64,000 bases of DNA from Bacillota bacterium (lineage in GTDB: Bacteria > Bacillota > UBA4882 > UBA8346): contig JAEXDA010000001.1 of assembly GCA_023401925.1 (NCBI GenBank), positions 1 to 64,000 of the forward strand, read 5' to 3'. Position numbers and translations under genes: made by a program. The notes under the pieces are model-generated. The model searched no databases, was not told where the DNA came from, and was given only the letters and a program-made list of their open reading frames with translations. Below are positions 17,201 through 25,510 of this stretch, piece after piece; positions within the stretch are counted from its first letter, which is position 1, and every line of letters begins with the position of its first letter.

Positions 17201-18588
17201 CGGAAGATATACCCTGGCCCAATTTCTTATACGGCACCGCTCCCCAGGAATTTACCGAGAAGCTTTCCAAGATTAAACAGGAGAAAGATCAAATTTTTCT
17301 CCAGCGCCTCCAGGGATTGCAGGAATATTACCACCAGAAGCAGGTTTCATCTGAAAACTACCGGAAAATATTGATGGTCTTCAGTGTCCGGGACGAAATT
17401 CAATGCTATTACGGGCGAATGATTCAAACCTATTTACAGGAACGGGGATTTGAATGCTTTGCGTATACTGAAAGTCCGCTATATGGATCTTGTACCATAT
17501 ACAGCGAGGCCAAGATTTTGGATGAAATTCGGCCTGATGTTATTATTCATCTGTTTGGGGTTAAAGAGGAATCTGAAGTATTGAATACCCTTGAGGTTTC
17601 CTTTATCAGCTGGCTGATGAAGGAAACACAACTACCTGGAGAATTAAAGGCAACTGCTGTGAATCAGCAAATCTTTCTCACGGGCAATGAAAATCTTAAC
17701 GCGCTTTTGTTGCAGAGGGGTTTTCCGAAAGAACAGATCCAGTCGGCTTTTTTGCCGGTATTTTCCTCACGGGGCGCAAAAGCGGCCCAGGATGATAGGA
17801 TGGAGCAATCCATTGCCGTATTGAGCGAGTTGGGAAGTCTGGATGCGGTTATTCACGACTTAGGGATTGTTCTTTACGGGCTCTTACTCCAGAAAGCCCA
17901 TACGGCTCCGATGACGAGCATCATGGCGTCTTTACGAGCGATATATTTTCAAGTATATGCCCGTTTAAATCAAGAGAAGTTGGTTCCACTCGAGTTATCG
18001 GAGTATCAAAAAATTCTGGCTGAAAATATGCAACGATATCAATGGGTGCTTTCGGCGGATGAACAAAAAATAGTGGCGGGGTTTGTTAAAAATGCTTTTG
18101 AAAAATTTATTTTTAAACGTTTACAGGTAAAGTGGGTTGTTGATGCCTTCGGCGATGCCGGAGTGGCAATCTACGGTTCCGGGTGGGAGCAAGATCCGAC
18201 TTATACGGCATTGTATAGGGGTGAGATGAATCCGTTGACCAATTCTCAGGGCTATGGTAATTTGGTACGAAACAATAAAATCAACCTTTGGCTGGGAGAA
18301 CGTTTGAGAAATTCATCTTATATGCAACCGGACTTGATCGAGGGAATCGCGGCCGGGGGATTTTTTATAGTGAGTAAATTCATGGATAAAGATAAAGAGG
18401 AAGCCGCCATTAGACCTTTCGGAGGATTGCTGGAATCTTTCGGCTCAAAGATAGAGTTACAGGAAAAAATAAACTACTTTTTGCTTCATCCGGAGCAAAG
18501 ACTAAAACAGGCTCAAGAATTGCAAAACTACATTCGGGATCATTTTAATGTCGGAAATCTTATCGGGAAATTCTGGAGGCTGCCATGA
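14272..18588 (+). CDS. Maf-type flagellin glycosyltransferase fused to TPR and CgeB-like domains
   Basis: 1439 aa, starting at ATG 14272, four bases after AAAGGGTGAT. Residues about 1-620 form the motility accessory factor (DUF115/MptE-like) fold, with VVSAGPSLEKNIHLVNE, CAGSSIRAM, and LIGQDLAY followed by YADG. Maf proteins move nonulosonic acids from CMP-sugars onto flagellin Ser/Thr. Residues about 680-830 contain TPR-like helices (ALFHRIGQINRAVDILEEAV...). From about 1025 (KILMVFSVRDEIQCYYGRM) to the end is a second domain like CgeB/YkvP glycosyltransferases, with YGSGWE near 1300 and MQPDLIEGIAAGGFFIVS near 1350. Ordinary Maf proteins are 600-700 aa, so this is a long fusion. Its stop overlaps the legB start (ATGA), tying it to the legionaminic acid operon. 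Confidence 0.85.
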   Translation: MMYQENKNLVKKRFPHLKLNGNIHPLGTDIDILVTVSQSKTGLSVAQVTRNNHRVFLNSSYDPELDARRWIQHNLDSKAGHLILCGAGFFYHAKALLDSGLIQKLVIYEPSPLILETAMHEIDLAPLFRYDNFLLLTGMDYNEMIPAALGFFNNGMIYTTTDIQFKTLTAYHELFPAEIHFFQEKLREYLRLVQMNLSTTDAYAKQWLSNAFATFPNAVNSPVIRHYFGQFKNIPAIVVSAGPSLEKNIHLVNEIKENAVVICAGSSIRAMKHNGVSPHFLVAIDGHQINNQVYGDLDLSDIYLVYNFRFWHETASNFQGRKILMKVDAESLPELFITQNGGYEIGSLKSGFSVSHTALHLAHQLGCDPIILIGQDLAYAPTKRYADGQISSSQKRFKEGEIPPNCFYTKDIYGQDILTDYELDSFRMLLERMIETSYQGKVDIINATEGGIHIQGTTDRKLVEVIDECCRKDQHISVRLNTCYESGLKEIKARKINPQDYCSKLQTVTNRAIIKMAELIDALQALRKRNFSSKFVPGELDSLLEKITAAYDQALNYKEYHVLLKDIQSTALSVNKARLSEMAEMTNQEEYDRKLQIYLNIIADTQKALEFVMECITQVLDAKNTPERLSLVGNDEWVSDIDIGVAEKQIKQRSGLRQLERSLENLLLKEKSSKRGIYLYLYGALFHRIGQINRAVDILEEAVKTDPEQVKAYFILHQIYYRNRNYSKALESLSHCIQLDFKTYYCSKMQLKIHHQTQNWVAAGNLATDYGRKDLFSGSRLLKLIKIECLCRLGLMDEAQKLYQQYLTQYKIGPKIKQQLQELFKGKDSMEYRQCYQKNRDFFAGTFGINLPEYEGIQYKVCRFLSGEYAYDNGTAYILSGINHTAEIDIKLSPEDCLAIYNTDNSKIFEYLETVLKQTPDEGGDRQLGKIPIYILEDNLENWCLMAQLFDFRKLGGWGNLHYFIAPHGGISEIFMAEDIPWPNFLYGTAPQEFTEKLSKIKQEKDQIFLQRLQGLQEYYHQKQVSSENYRKILMVFSVRDEIQCYYGRMIQTYLQERGFECFAYTESPLYGSCTIYSEAKILDEIRPDVIIHLFGVKEESEVLNTLEVSFISWLMKETQLPGELKATAVNQQIFLTGNENLNALLLQRGFPKEQIQSAFLPVFSSRGAKAAQDDRMEQSIAVLSELGSLDAVIHDLGIVLYGLLLQKAHTAPMTSIMASLRAIYFQVYARLNQEKLVPLELSEYQKILAENMQRYQWVLSADEQKIVAGFVKNAFEKFIFKRLQVKWVVDAFGDAGVAIYGSGWEQDPTYTALYRGEMNPLTNSQGYGNLVRNNKINLWLGERLRNSSYMQPDLIEGIAAGGFFIVSKFMDKDKEEAAIRPFGGLLESFGSKIELQEKINYFLLHPEQRLKQAQELQNYIRDHFNVGNLIGKFWRLP

Positions 18589-19571
18589 ATATACAAGGGA
18601 AAAAGGTTTTAGTGACTGGGGCCGGCGGCTTTATCGGTTCTCATTTAACCGAACAGCTGGTTGCAGCTGGGGCTGAGGTAAGCGCTTTTGTCCGATATAA
18701 TTCAAAAGGAAATTGGGGCTGGCTGGAAAGCTCGCCGGTAAAGAAGGATATTACCGTGATTTCAGGGGATATCCGGGACTATGACAGTGTGAAAGGCGCA
18801 GTGAAGGATGTTCAGGTAATTTTTCACCTGGCGGCTTTGATTGGAATTCCCTATTCTTATCAGTCTCCACTGGCCTATATCAAAACCAATGTTGAGGGAA
18901 GTTACAATGTTTTGCAGGCAGCCCGGGAGCTGGGAGTGGAAAAGGTTGTCCAGACTTCAACCAGTGAAGTTTACGGTACCGCCCGTTTTGTACCTATCCA
19001 CGAAGAACACCCGTTGCAGCCCCAGTCGCCCTACTCGGCTTCAAAGATAGGAGCCGACAATATCGCCTTGAGTTTCTATCATGCTTTCAACCTACCGGTC
19101 GTTGTGGCCAGACCTTTTAATACCTATGGGCCCAGACAATCTGCTAGAGCGGTGATTCCCACGATTATTACCCAGATTCTAAACGGACAAAAAGAAATTA
19201 CTTTGGGGAATTTGACTCCCACCCGGGATTTAAATTTCGTTCTGGATACGGTAAAAGGATTTATTAAAATAGCAGAAACTGACGATATCTTAGGTGAGGT
19301 AGTTAATGTGGGTTCGGGAACCGAGATCGCTATCGGGGATCTGGCAAAGCTTATTGCAGAGCTGCTCCAGAGTGAAGTCGTTATCAAGCAGGATCCTGAG
19401 CGAATCAGGCCGGGGAAAAGTGAGGTCGAAAGACTGGTTTGTGATAATACCAAAATAAAGCGTATTACCCACTGGCAGCCTCAACATTCACTGGAAGAAG
19501 GCTTGAAACTCACGATAGAATGGCTCAAAGGGAACTTACAAATCTATAAGCCGGAGCAATACAATGTCTAA
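18585..19571 (+). CDS. legB: LegB-type nucleotide-sugar 4,6-dehydratase
   Basis: A 328-aa extended short-chain dehydrogenase. The NAD site is GAGGFIGSH at residues 11-19. The catalytic TSTSEVYG lies near 126-133, where Ser/Glu replaces the usual Asp-Glu pair of some dehydratases, and Tyr150/Lys154 form the YxxxK pair in PYSASK. In the GDP route to legionaminic acid LegB converts GDP-GlcNAc to the 4-keto-6-deoxy sugar, the first dedicated step. Cytoplasmic. The order legB-legC next to neuC and neuB homologues supports this over other epimerase roles. It overlaps legC by eight bases. Confidence 0.85.
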   Translation: MNIQGKKVLVTGAGGFIGSHLTEQLVAAGAEVSAFVRYNSKGNWGWLESSPVKKDITVISGDIRDYDSVKGAVKDVQVIFHLAALIGIPYSYQSPLAYIKTNVEGSYNVLQAARELGVEKVVQTSTSEVYGTARFVPIHEEHPLQPQSPYSASKIGADNIALSFYHAFNLPVVVARPFNTYGPRQSARAVIPTIITQILNGQKEITLGNLTPTRDLNFVLDTVKGFIKIAETDDILGEVVNVGSGTEIAIGDLAKLIAELLQSEVVIKQDPERIRPGKSEVERLVCDNTKIKRITHWQPQHSLEEGLKLTIEWLKGNLQIYKPEQYNV

Positions 19572-20682
19572 ATCGATCTTTCTTGATGCACCCAATCTGG
19601 GCGCCTTAGAAAAAACATATTTGAATCAAGCGCTGGATAGCAATTACGTCTCGACAGCGGGCCCGTTTGTACCGGAGTTTGAAGAGAAATTCTCCTCTTA
19701 TCTGAATACCGGCGGAGCGGTTGCAGTTCAGAGCGGTACAGCCGCCATCCACATGTCCCTTTATGAGTTAGGCATCAAAGCCGGTGATGAAGTCATCATA
19801 CCGGCCGTCACTTTTATTGCAACGGTAAACCCGATTATTTATGTAGGGGCTACCCCTGTTTTTGTGGATATTGATAGAAATAGCTGGAATATTGATCCCA
19901 GCGAGATCCGAAAGGCAATTACTCCAAGGACAAAGGCGATTATTCCGGTTCATTTGTACGGGAACCCATGCGATATGGGGGAGATTATGGATATTGCCAG
20001 GGAACATGGTTTAAACGTCATTGAAGATGCCACCGAAAGTTTGGGGGCGACTTTGGGGGGTAAAGCTACCGGAACTTTCGGGGATATGGGATGTTTTAGC
20101 TTTAACGGCAATAAGGTGATTACTACGGGTGGTGGAGGAATGGCTACCACCGCCAACCCGGAAAGGGCCAAGCATATTAAATTCCTGGTCAATCAGGCGC
20201 GGGATGGCAACCGGGATTATTACTACCATCCGGAAATCGGTTTTAACAACCGGATGACCAATCTGGAAGCTGCGCTGGGTTTGGCTCAATTTCAGAGAGT
20301 AAGCGAGTTTTTGTTGAAGAAGCGGGATTTCTTCAGGGAATACCAGCGGGTCTTTGAGGGGGATGAACGCCTTAGCCTGCAACGGGAGTTACCCGGAGCC
20401 GTTTCATCGGTATGGATGTCTTCGGTACGCTTCAATAGCTTAAAAACAGGATTGAAAGTCCCGGAGCTTATGGTGAAATTAAAAGAAAAAGGGATTCCCT
20501 GCCGGCGTATTTTTCAACCCTTGTTTGAATCACCGCCTTATCAAAAATATAAAACTGGCGATTATCCCAATAGTTACGAGTTATTTGACAATGGCATTAA
20601 TTTGCCCAGTTCGACATTAAATTCTGTGGAAGATATCCGCTATACGGCTGACACTTTATTGGAAATCCTGGGGCGTAAGTAA
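19564..20682 (+). CDS. legC: LegC-type PLP aminotransferase
   Basis: A 372-aa DegT/DnrJ/EryC1-family aminotransferase that adds the 4-amino group to the LegB product. Lys184 in FSFNGNKVITTGGGGM is the PLP lysine, and IEDATESLGA near residue 155 holds the ring-stacking Asp. The N terminus SKSIFLDAPNLGALEKTYL is like LegC/PseC-group enzymes. Its start lies within legB (overlap of eight bases), so the two are coupled. About 55 bases follow before legG, and this gap holds a GGA-loop hairpin. Confidence 0.88.
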   Translation: MSKSIFLDAPNLGALEKTYLNQALDSNYVSTAGPFVPEFEEKFSSYLNTGGAVAVQSGTAAIHMSLYELGIKAGDEVIIPAVTFIATVNPIIYVGATPVFVDIDRNSWNIDPSEIRKAITPRTKAIIPVHLYGNPCDMGEIMDIAREHGLNVIEDATESLGATLGGKATGTFGDMGCFSFNGNKVITTGGGGMATTANPERAKHIKFLVNQARDGNRDYYYHPEIGFNNRMTNLEAALGLAQFQRVSEFLLKKRDFFREYQRVFEGDERLSLQRELPGAVSSVWMSSVRFNSLKTGLKVPELMVKLKEKGIPCRRIFQPLFESPPYQKYKTGDYPNSYELFDNGINLPSSTLNSVEDIRYTADTLLEILGRK

Positions 20683-20687
20683 TTTAA

Positions 20688-20706
20688 CCACCGGGGACAC
20701 CGGTGG
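20688..20706 (+). promoter_or_regulatory. Hairpin with GGA loop between legC and legG
   Basis: CCACCGG-GGACA-CCGGTGG: a perfect seven-pair stem with GGA in a five-base loop, six bases after the legC stop and about 30 bases before the legG start. It lacks a T tract, so it is not an obvious terminator. GGA in a loop is the preferred CsrA target, and csrA lies in the same locus. Confidence 0.45.
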
Positions 20707-20737
20707 ATTTAATTTTAGATTGCGGAGTTGTTGATGA

Positions 20738-21883
20738 TTGAAAAAAATCGCTGTAGTGACTGGAACTAGAGCTGATTATGGTTTATTATACTGGCTTTTG
20801 AAAGAGATTCAGCAAGATCCGGAGATGGAACTGCAACTGGTTGTGACAGGAGCTCATCTTGCGCCTGAATATGGCCTCACTTACCGGGAGATTGAAAAAG
20901 ATGGATTTGTGATCCGGGAAAAAGTCTCCATGTTGGTATCCGGTAATACCACAAACGGTACGATCAAATCAATGGGTCTGGCTTTAATTGGCCTGGCGGA
21001 TGCCTTGGAAAGGCTTACTCCCGATTTATTGGTGATTCTTGGCGATCGTTATGAGATCCTGGCTGCAGCGGAAGCCGCATTGATTGCCAAGATTCCCATT
21101 GCTCACATCGCTGGCGGCGATATTACCGAAGGGGCTTTCGATGATTCGATCCGGCACGCCGTCACCAAAATGGCTCATCTTCACTTTGTAACCAACGCCC
21201 AGTCCTGGCGGAGAGTTCGGCAATTGGGGGAAAACCCGGATTTTATATATAATGTCGGTAGTCCCGGACTGGATTATATCAAAAAAGGTTCCTTGCTGAC
21301 CCGGGAACAATTGGCCAGTGAGCTGAATATAAAATTTTTAAAGCGGAATTTACTCATTACCTTTCATCCGGCAACGTTAGAATGGGAAAAAGCCGGCCAG
21401 CAGTTTCAGATTCTTTTGGATGCTTTGACGGATCTGGGACCGGAGGTGGGTTTGATTTTCACGAAACCTAATTCTGATCCGGGTGGACGGGTTTTATTGG
21501 AAATGGTTGATCAATATGGGAGCGAACATGGCAATGCCATGGTTTATACTTCCTTGGGCCGTTTTTACTTGAGTGTGATGGCCCAGGTGGATGCGGTAGT
21601 CGGAAATTCATCCAGTGGACTTTATGAAGCGCCATCATTAAGAAAACCCACTGTCAACATTGGCGACCGCCAAAAAGGACGTTTGGGGGCCGGGTCAGTG
21701 ATAAATTGCCCGGTAGAGCGGAAGGCGATTGTCCGGGCGATTGAGGAAGCTTTCCATAAAGACTGTTCGGGAGTTATAAATCCGTATGGTGATGGTGAGT
21801 CGGCCCAAAGAATCCATGGTATTCTAAAACAAGTCCCCGATTTTCAGGAATTATTGAAAAAACATTTTTATGAGGTGGATTAA
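20738..21883 (+). CDS. legG: LegG/NeuC-type UDP-sugar 2-epimerase, hydrolysing
   Basis: A 381-aa enzyme of the NeuC/WecB family that hydrolyses UDP-linked N-acetyl sugar with inversion at C2 to give a free ManNAc-like sugar, here 2,4-diacetamido-2,4,6-trideoxymannose. Motifs: VTGTRADYGLL at the N terminus, LVVTGAHL, GDRYEILAAAEAAL near residue 100, HIAGGDITEGAFDDSIRHA, and VGNSSSGLYEAPSL near 288-301. The start is TTG at 20738; the nearby ATG is in another frame. CGGAG lies ten bases upstream. Part of the legB-legF operon. Confidence 0.9.
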   Translation: MKKIAVVTGTRADYGLLYWLLKEIQQDPEMELQLVVTGAHLAPEYGLTYREIEKDGFVIREKVSMLVSGNTTNGTIKSMGLALIGLADALERLTPDLLVILGDRYEILAAAEAALIAKIPIAHIAGGDITEGAFDDSIRHAVTKMAHLHFVTNAQSWRRVRQLGENPDFIYNVGSPGLDYIKKGSLLTREQLASELNIKFLKRNLLITFHPATLEWEKAGQQFQILLDALTDLGPEVGLIFTKPNSDPGGRVLLEMVDQYGSEHGNAMVYTSLGRFYLSVMAQVDAVVGNSSSGLYEAPSLRKPTVNIGDRQKGRLGAGSVINCPVERKAIVRAIEEAFHKDCSGVINPYGDGESAQRIHGILKQVPDFQELLKKHFYEVD

Positions 21884-21886
21884 GGG

Positions 21887-22969
21887 ATGACAGGGAACCA
21901 AAGAGTACGGATTATCGCCGAAGCCGGTGTTAACCATGACGGTTCTTTGGAAAAAGCATTGCAATTGATTGATATTGCCAAAGATTCCGGGGCCGATATT
22001 GTTAAATTTCAGACTTTTAAGGCTGAAGCCATTAGCAATCATTCCGCCCCCAAAGCGGAATACCAGAGGCAAAATAATCCTGGTGAAGAATCCCAGCTGG
22101 AAATGTTAAAACGATTGGAGTTGGACGAAAGGGCCCACCAAAGTTTAATCATCCATTGCCGGGATAAAAATATTCAATTTCTATCTACTCCTTTTGATGT
22201 AGCAAGTTTAGAGATGCTGGACAAGAGGTTTCATATTCCCCAAATAAAAATTCCCTCCGGAGAAATTACCAATCTACCGTTTCTGCTGAGAATAGCCGAA
22301 ACGAAGAAACCGGTGATTTTGTCTACCGGAATGAGCTCGCTTGGAGAGATTGAATTGGCGTTGGCAACTTTGGCATTTGGTTACAAAGGATCGGGAAGAC
22401 CGTCTACTCATGCTTTTCAAGATATTTTCAATTCTCCGGAAGGCCAAGAGGCTTTGGCGGAAAAAGTGACCTTACTGCATTGCACGACGGAGTATCCGGC
22501 CCCTTTTCAAGAAGTCAATTTAAAAGCGATGGATACTCTGAAGGCGGCATTCGGTTTGCCGGTAGGTTTATCCGATCATACTCCCGGTATTGCCGTTAGT
22601 ATTGCGGCGGTCGCTCGCGGCGCTGTGGTGATTGAAAAACATTTTACGATGAATCGTAATTCACCGGGTCCTGACCATCGGGCGTCACTGGAACCGGATG
22701 AGATGAAATCAATGGTCCAGGCAATTCGCCAGGTAGAAGCGGCCCTGGGTGATTTCAGGAAATGTCCCGCTCCGACCGAATTGAAGAACCGGGCAGTTGC
22801 CAGAAAAAGCTTGGTAGCGGCCTGTGATATTCCGCAAGGAACTGTTTTCAATGAGCAAAATGTGGGGATGAAAAGGCCGGGTACGGGTATTTCACCGGTG
22901 GCGTATTGGGATATTATGGGTAAAAAAGCGCAGCGGGATTTTAAACAAGATGAGTTGATTGAAACATGA
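21887..22969 (+). CDS. legI: Legionaminic/sialic acid synthase (LegI/NeuB)
   Basis: A 360-aa enzyme that condenses the LegG product with phosphoenolpyruvate to form the nine-carbon acid. The TIM-barrel part has IIAEAGVNHDGSL, VKFQTFKAE, LSTPFD, KIPSGEITN, LSTGMSSLGEIE, LHCTTEYPAP and GLSDHTPGI, all NeuB signatures. VVIEKHFT...PGPDHRASLEP follows. The C-terminal SAF (antifreeze-like) domain covers about 295-355 with ARKSLVAACDIPQGTVF. It starts three bases after the legG stop and ends overlapping the acetyltransferase gene by four bases. Confidence 0.94.
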   Translation: MTGNQRVRIIAEAGVNHDGSLEKALQLIDIAKDSGADIVKFQTFKAEAISNHSAPKAEYQRQNNPGEESQLEMLKRLELDERAHQSLIIHCRDKNIQFLSTPFDVASLEMLDKRFHIPQIKIPSGEITNLPFLLRIAETKKPVILSTGMSSLGEIELALATLAFGYKGSGRPSTHAFQDIFNSPEGQEALAEKVTLLHCTTEYPAPFQEVNLKAMDTLKAAFGLPVGLSDHTPGIAVSIAAVARGAVVIEKHFTMNRNSPGPDHRASLEPDEMKSMVQAIRQVEAALGDFRKCPAPTELKNRAVARKSLVAACDIPQGTVFNEQNVGMKRPGTGISPVAYWDIMGKKAQRDFKQDELIET

Positions 22970-23607
22970 AGCTACCGGTGATTTTATTAGGCGCTGGCGG
23001 CCACGGCCGGGTTTTATTGGATATTTTGCTTCAGCAATCTTACGAAGTACTGGCCATTGCCGATCCTGAGTATAAAAAGATGCTACCTTTGAATAATATT
23101 CCGTTGATGGATGACCGGGACGTTTTAAAATATTCACCCACTGAGGTTTTGCTGGTTAACGGCCTGGGTTCTGTGGGGGATACCGGAAAAAGACGGCAGG
23201 TATACGAATCCTTTAAAAATCGCGGTTACCAATTTGCCACGCTCATTCACTCCTCCGCGGTGGTTTCTCCCCGGGCCGGGCTCGGTGAGGGAATTCAAGT
23301 GATGGCTGGAGCCATTGTACAAACGGGAGTTACCATTGAAAATAATTCGATTATCAATACCAAGTCCACGGTAGAACATGATTGTAGGCTTGGCGCCCAT
23401 GTTCATATCGCATCCGGCGCGATTCTTTGCGGAGGAATTGAGGTTGGTGACGGAGTTCATGTTGGAGCGGGCGCAACGGTTATTCAGGGAATTTCTATCG
23501 GCAAAGATTCCATCATCGGGGCGGGGGCGGTTGTTATCAGTGACCTACCGGAAGCCGCAGTTGCGGTAGGGGTACCCGCCAGGATTATAAAGTATAGGGA
23601 AGGATAA
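22966..23607 (+). CDS. NeuD/PglD-family sugar O/N-acetyltransferase
   Basis: A 213-aa left-handed beta-helix acetyltransferase. The N-terminal Rossmann part begins with VILLGAGGHGRVLLDIL. Hexapeptide repeats run from about residue 95 to 205 (HSSAVVSPRAGLGEGIQVMA and later units), and EHDCRLGAHVHIASGA carries the catalytic His region. In this pathway an N-acetyltransferase (LegH) is needed between LegC and LegG, and this gene is the only candidate in the cluster. A NeuD-like O-acetyltransferase role is the alternative. The ATGA overlap with legI shows coupling. Confidence 0.82.
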   Translation: MKLPVILLGAGGHGRVLLDILLQQSYEVLAIADPEYKKMLPLNNIPLMDDRDVLKYSPTEVLLVNGLGSVGDTGKRRQVYESFKNRGYQFATLIHSSAVVSPRAGLGEGIQVMAGAIVQTGVTIENNSIINTKSTVEHDCRLGAHVHIASGAILCGGIEVGDGVHVGAGATVIQGISIGKDSIIGAGAVVISDLPEAAVAVGVPARIIKYREG

Positions 23608-23616
23608 CGTCTAACC

Positions 23617-24690
23617 ATGTGCCAACAAGCAAAACATGCTTTGATTATGGAAGAAAAGACAATTCGCCAGGCTATCGAACAATTAAACGAAAACCGCCTC
23701 CAAATCCTGCTGGTGGTTAATAGTGACCGAGTGTTATTGGGCACTGTAACCGACGGCGATATTCGCCGTTCGATTTTAAACAATATTTCATTAGATAAGC
23801 CGATCATCCGGATCATGAACAAGAACCCCAAATTCACTTATGAAGGGGAGACTCAAAAAGCCCGCCAGTTGATGCTCCAATATAAACTAAAAAATATCCC
23901 GGTTGTTGATGAAGCAAGGCGAGTTGTGGATCTGGTTTTGATGGAGGATATTCTTGAAACCAAGGAAAAAATTCGCCCGAAGAACAACCAAGTCCTGATC
24001 ATGGCCGGCGGAAAGGGTTCCAGACTTGATCCGTTCACCAAGATCCTACCCAAACCGCTAATTCCGGTAGGCGATAAACCCATTATCGAAATCATTATGA
24101 ATAGTTTCAACAAATACGGGTTCAACAATTTTATTATTTCTTTAAATTACAAGGCTGAAATCATTAAATTGTACTTTTTGGAAAATGCCAACGGATATAA
24201 CGTCAGTTACACCCATGAAGATATTCCGCTGGGAACGGCCGGCGCTCTCAGCCTTGCCAAGGACCGTCTGAAAGAGACTTTTATTGTCAGTAATTGTGAT
24301 GTCATCATTGATGTAGACTTCGATAAACTCCTGGATTTCCACGTGCGTAATAAAAATTTCGCCACTGTGGTGGGAGTGGTGAAGCATATGCAAATCCCCT
24401 ACGGGGTGATTGAGGTCAAAGACAACAAGTTGCATCAGATGACTGAAAAACCCGAATATGATTTTGTGATCAACTCCGGTGTTTATGTCCTGGAGCCGGA
24501 AATCATTGATTTGATTCCTGAAAATGAGGCTGCCAATATGCCGGATTTATTATTGAAGGCGAAAGATCTGGGTCATAAAATCGGGGTTTTTCCCGTCAGC
24601 AATAAGTGGTTTGATATCGGTCAATGGGAGGAATATCAGAATACTTTGGAATATTTCAAGAAAGCCGAGGGGACAAGCTACAGTGGCTGA
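23617..24690 (+). CDS. ptmE: PtmE-like nucleotidyltransferase with CBS domains
   Basis: 357 aa. Residues about 1-120 are a pair of CBS domains (VLLGTVTDGDIRRSIL, then KNIPVVDEARRVVDLVL). From about 127 it is a sugar-nucleotide transferase with the pyrophosphorylase loop IMAGGKGSRLDPFTKILPKPL, then PLGTAGALSLAK and NCDVIIDVDF. PtmE makes GDP-glucosamine from GlcN-1-P, giving the GDP-linked start of the legionaminic acid route described in Campylobacter. The CBS pair may sense a nucleotide. legF starts inside its last codons (GTG 24683). Confidence 0.88.
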   Translation: MCQQAKHALIMEEKTIRQAIEQLNENRLQILLVVNSDRVLLGTVTDGDIRRSILNNISLDKPIIRIMNKNPKFTYEGETQKARQLMLQYKLKNIPVVDEARRVVDLVLMEDILETKEKIRPKNNQVLIMAGGKGSRLDPFTKILPKPLIPVGDKPIIEIIMNSFNKYGFNNFIISLNYKAEIIKLYFLENANGYNVSYTHEDIPLGTAGALSLAKDRLKETFIVSNCDVIIDVDFDKLLDFHVRNKNFATVVGVVKHMQIPYGVIEVKDNKLHQMTEKPEYDFVINSGVYVLEPEIIDLIPENEAANMPDLLLKAKDLGHKIGVFPVSNKWFDIGQWEEYQNTLEYFKKAEGTSYSG

Positions 24691-25393
24691 CCAGAAAAAC
24701 AGATTAGCCCTGATACCGGCCAGAGGGGGTTCGAAGGGCTTACCGCAGAAAAATATTCGACCCCTTGGAGGCAAACCTTTGATCGCCTGGACCATCGAGG
24801 CGGCTATCCAAAGCGTTTGTTTTACTCATGTCGTGGTGAGTACGGATGATCCGGAAATTGCCGCCATCTCAAAAAAATTTGGGGCGGAAGCGCCGTTTCA
24901 AAGGCCACCGGAATTAGCCGGTGACACGGCCAAAAGTATCGATGCAATTCTCCACGCAATCGAATGGTTCGGGCAACGGGGAATAAGTTTTCAGGAATTG
25001 GCTTTGTTGCAGCCGACCAGCCCCCTTCGGAATGCCGCCGATATTAAGGGGGCGCTCAAAGTCTTTCAGGAGAAAAAAGTGCTTTCCCCCCACTGCGCGG
25101 TAGTATCGGTATGCCAAAGCGAACATTCGCCGTTATGGATGAATACCATTGGCGAAGATTTGTCGATGGCCGGTTTTTTGCCTAAAAGCGCCGCCGGTGA
25201 AGGAAGACAATCATTGCAACAATACTACCGGTTAAATGGAGCGCTTTATCTGGCCAATGTTTCTTATCTCAAAGAAAATAACGGCTTTTTCGGATCCAAG
25301 ACTTATGCCTACATGATGCCCCAGGAAAGATCGGTGGACATTGATACGGAGTTGGATTTGAGATTTGCGGAATTTCTTATGACAAAAAATTAA
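24683..25393 (+). CDS. legF: CMP-legionaminic acid synthetase
   Basis: A 236-aa CMP-sugar synthetase that activates the nonulosonic acid with CTP. GTG 24683 is taken as the start, with GAGGGG upstream; a longer frame reaching back to 24611 would overlap ptmE by 80 bases. Motifs: LIPARGGSKGLPQKNIRPLGGKPLIAW for CTP binding, VSTDDPEIAA, LLQPTSPLRNAADI, and NGALYLAN near residue 187. It closes the pathway, and the CMP-sugar is the donor for the Maf protein at the head of the operon. About 118 bases follow before flaG. Confidence 0.9.
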   Translation: MADQKNRLALIPARGGSKGLPQKNIRPLGGKPLIAWTIEAAIQSVCFTHVVVSTDDPEIAAISKKFGAEAPFQRPPELAGDTAKSIDAILHAIEWFGQRGISFQELALLQPTSPLRNAADIKGALKVFQEKKVLSPHCAVVSVCQSEHSPLWMNTIGEDLSMAGFLPKSAAGEGRQSLQQYYRLNGALYLANVSYLKENNGFFGSKTYAYMMPQERSVDIDTELDLRFAEFLMTKN

Positions 25394-25510
25394 CGAAATA
25401 GGCCCAAAGAACTATTCATTTTTCAATGGGATTTTCCGAAATCATAATAAGGAGATTGAGGGGATTTATAATCATTGGGAGGATATAGTAATTTACAAGG
25501 AGGTAGTTTT

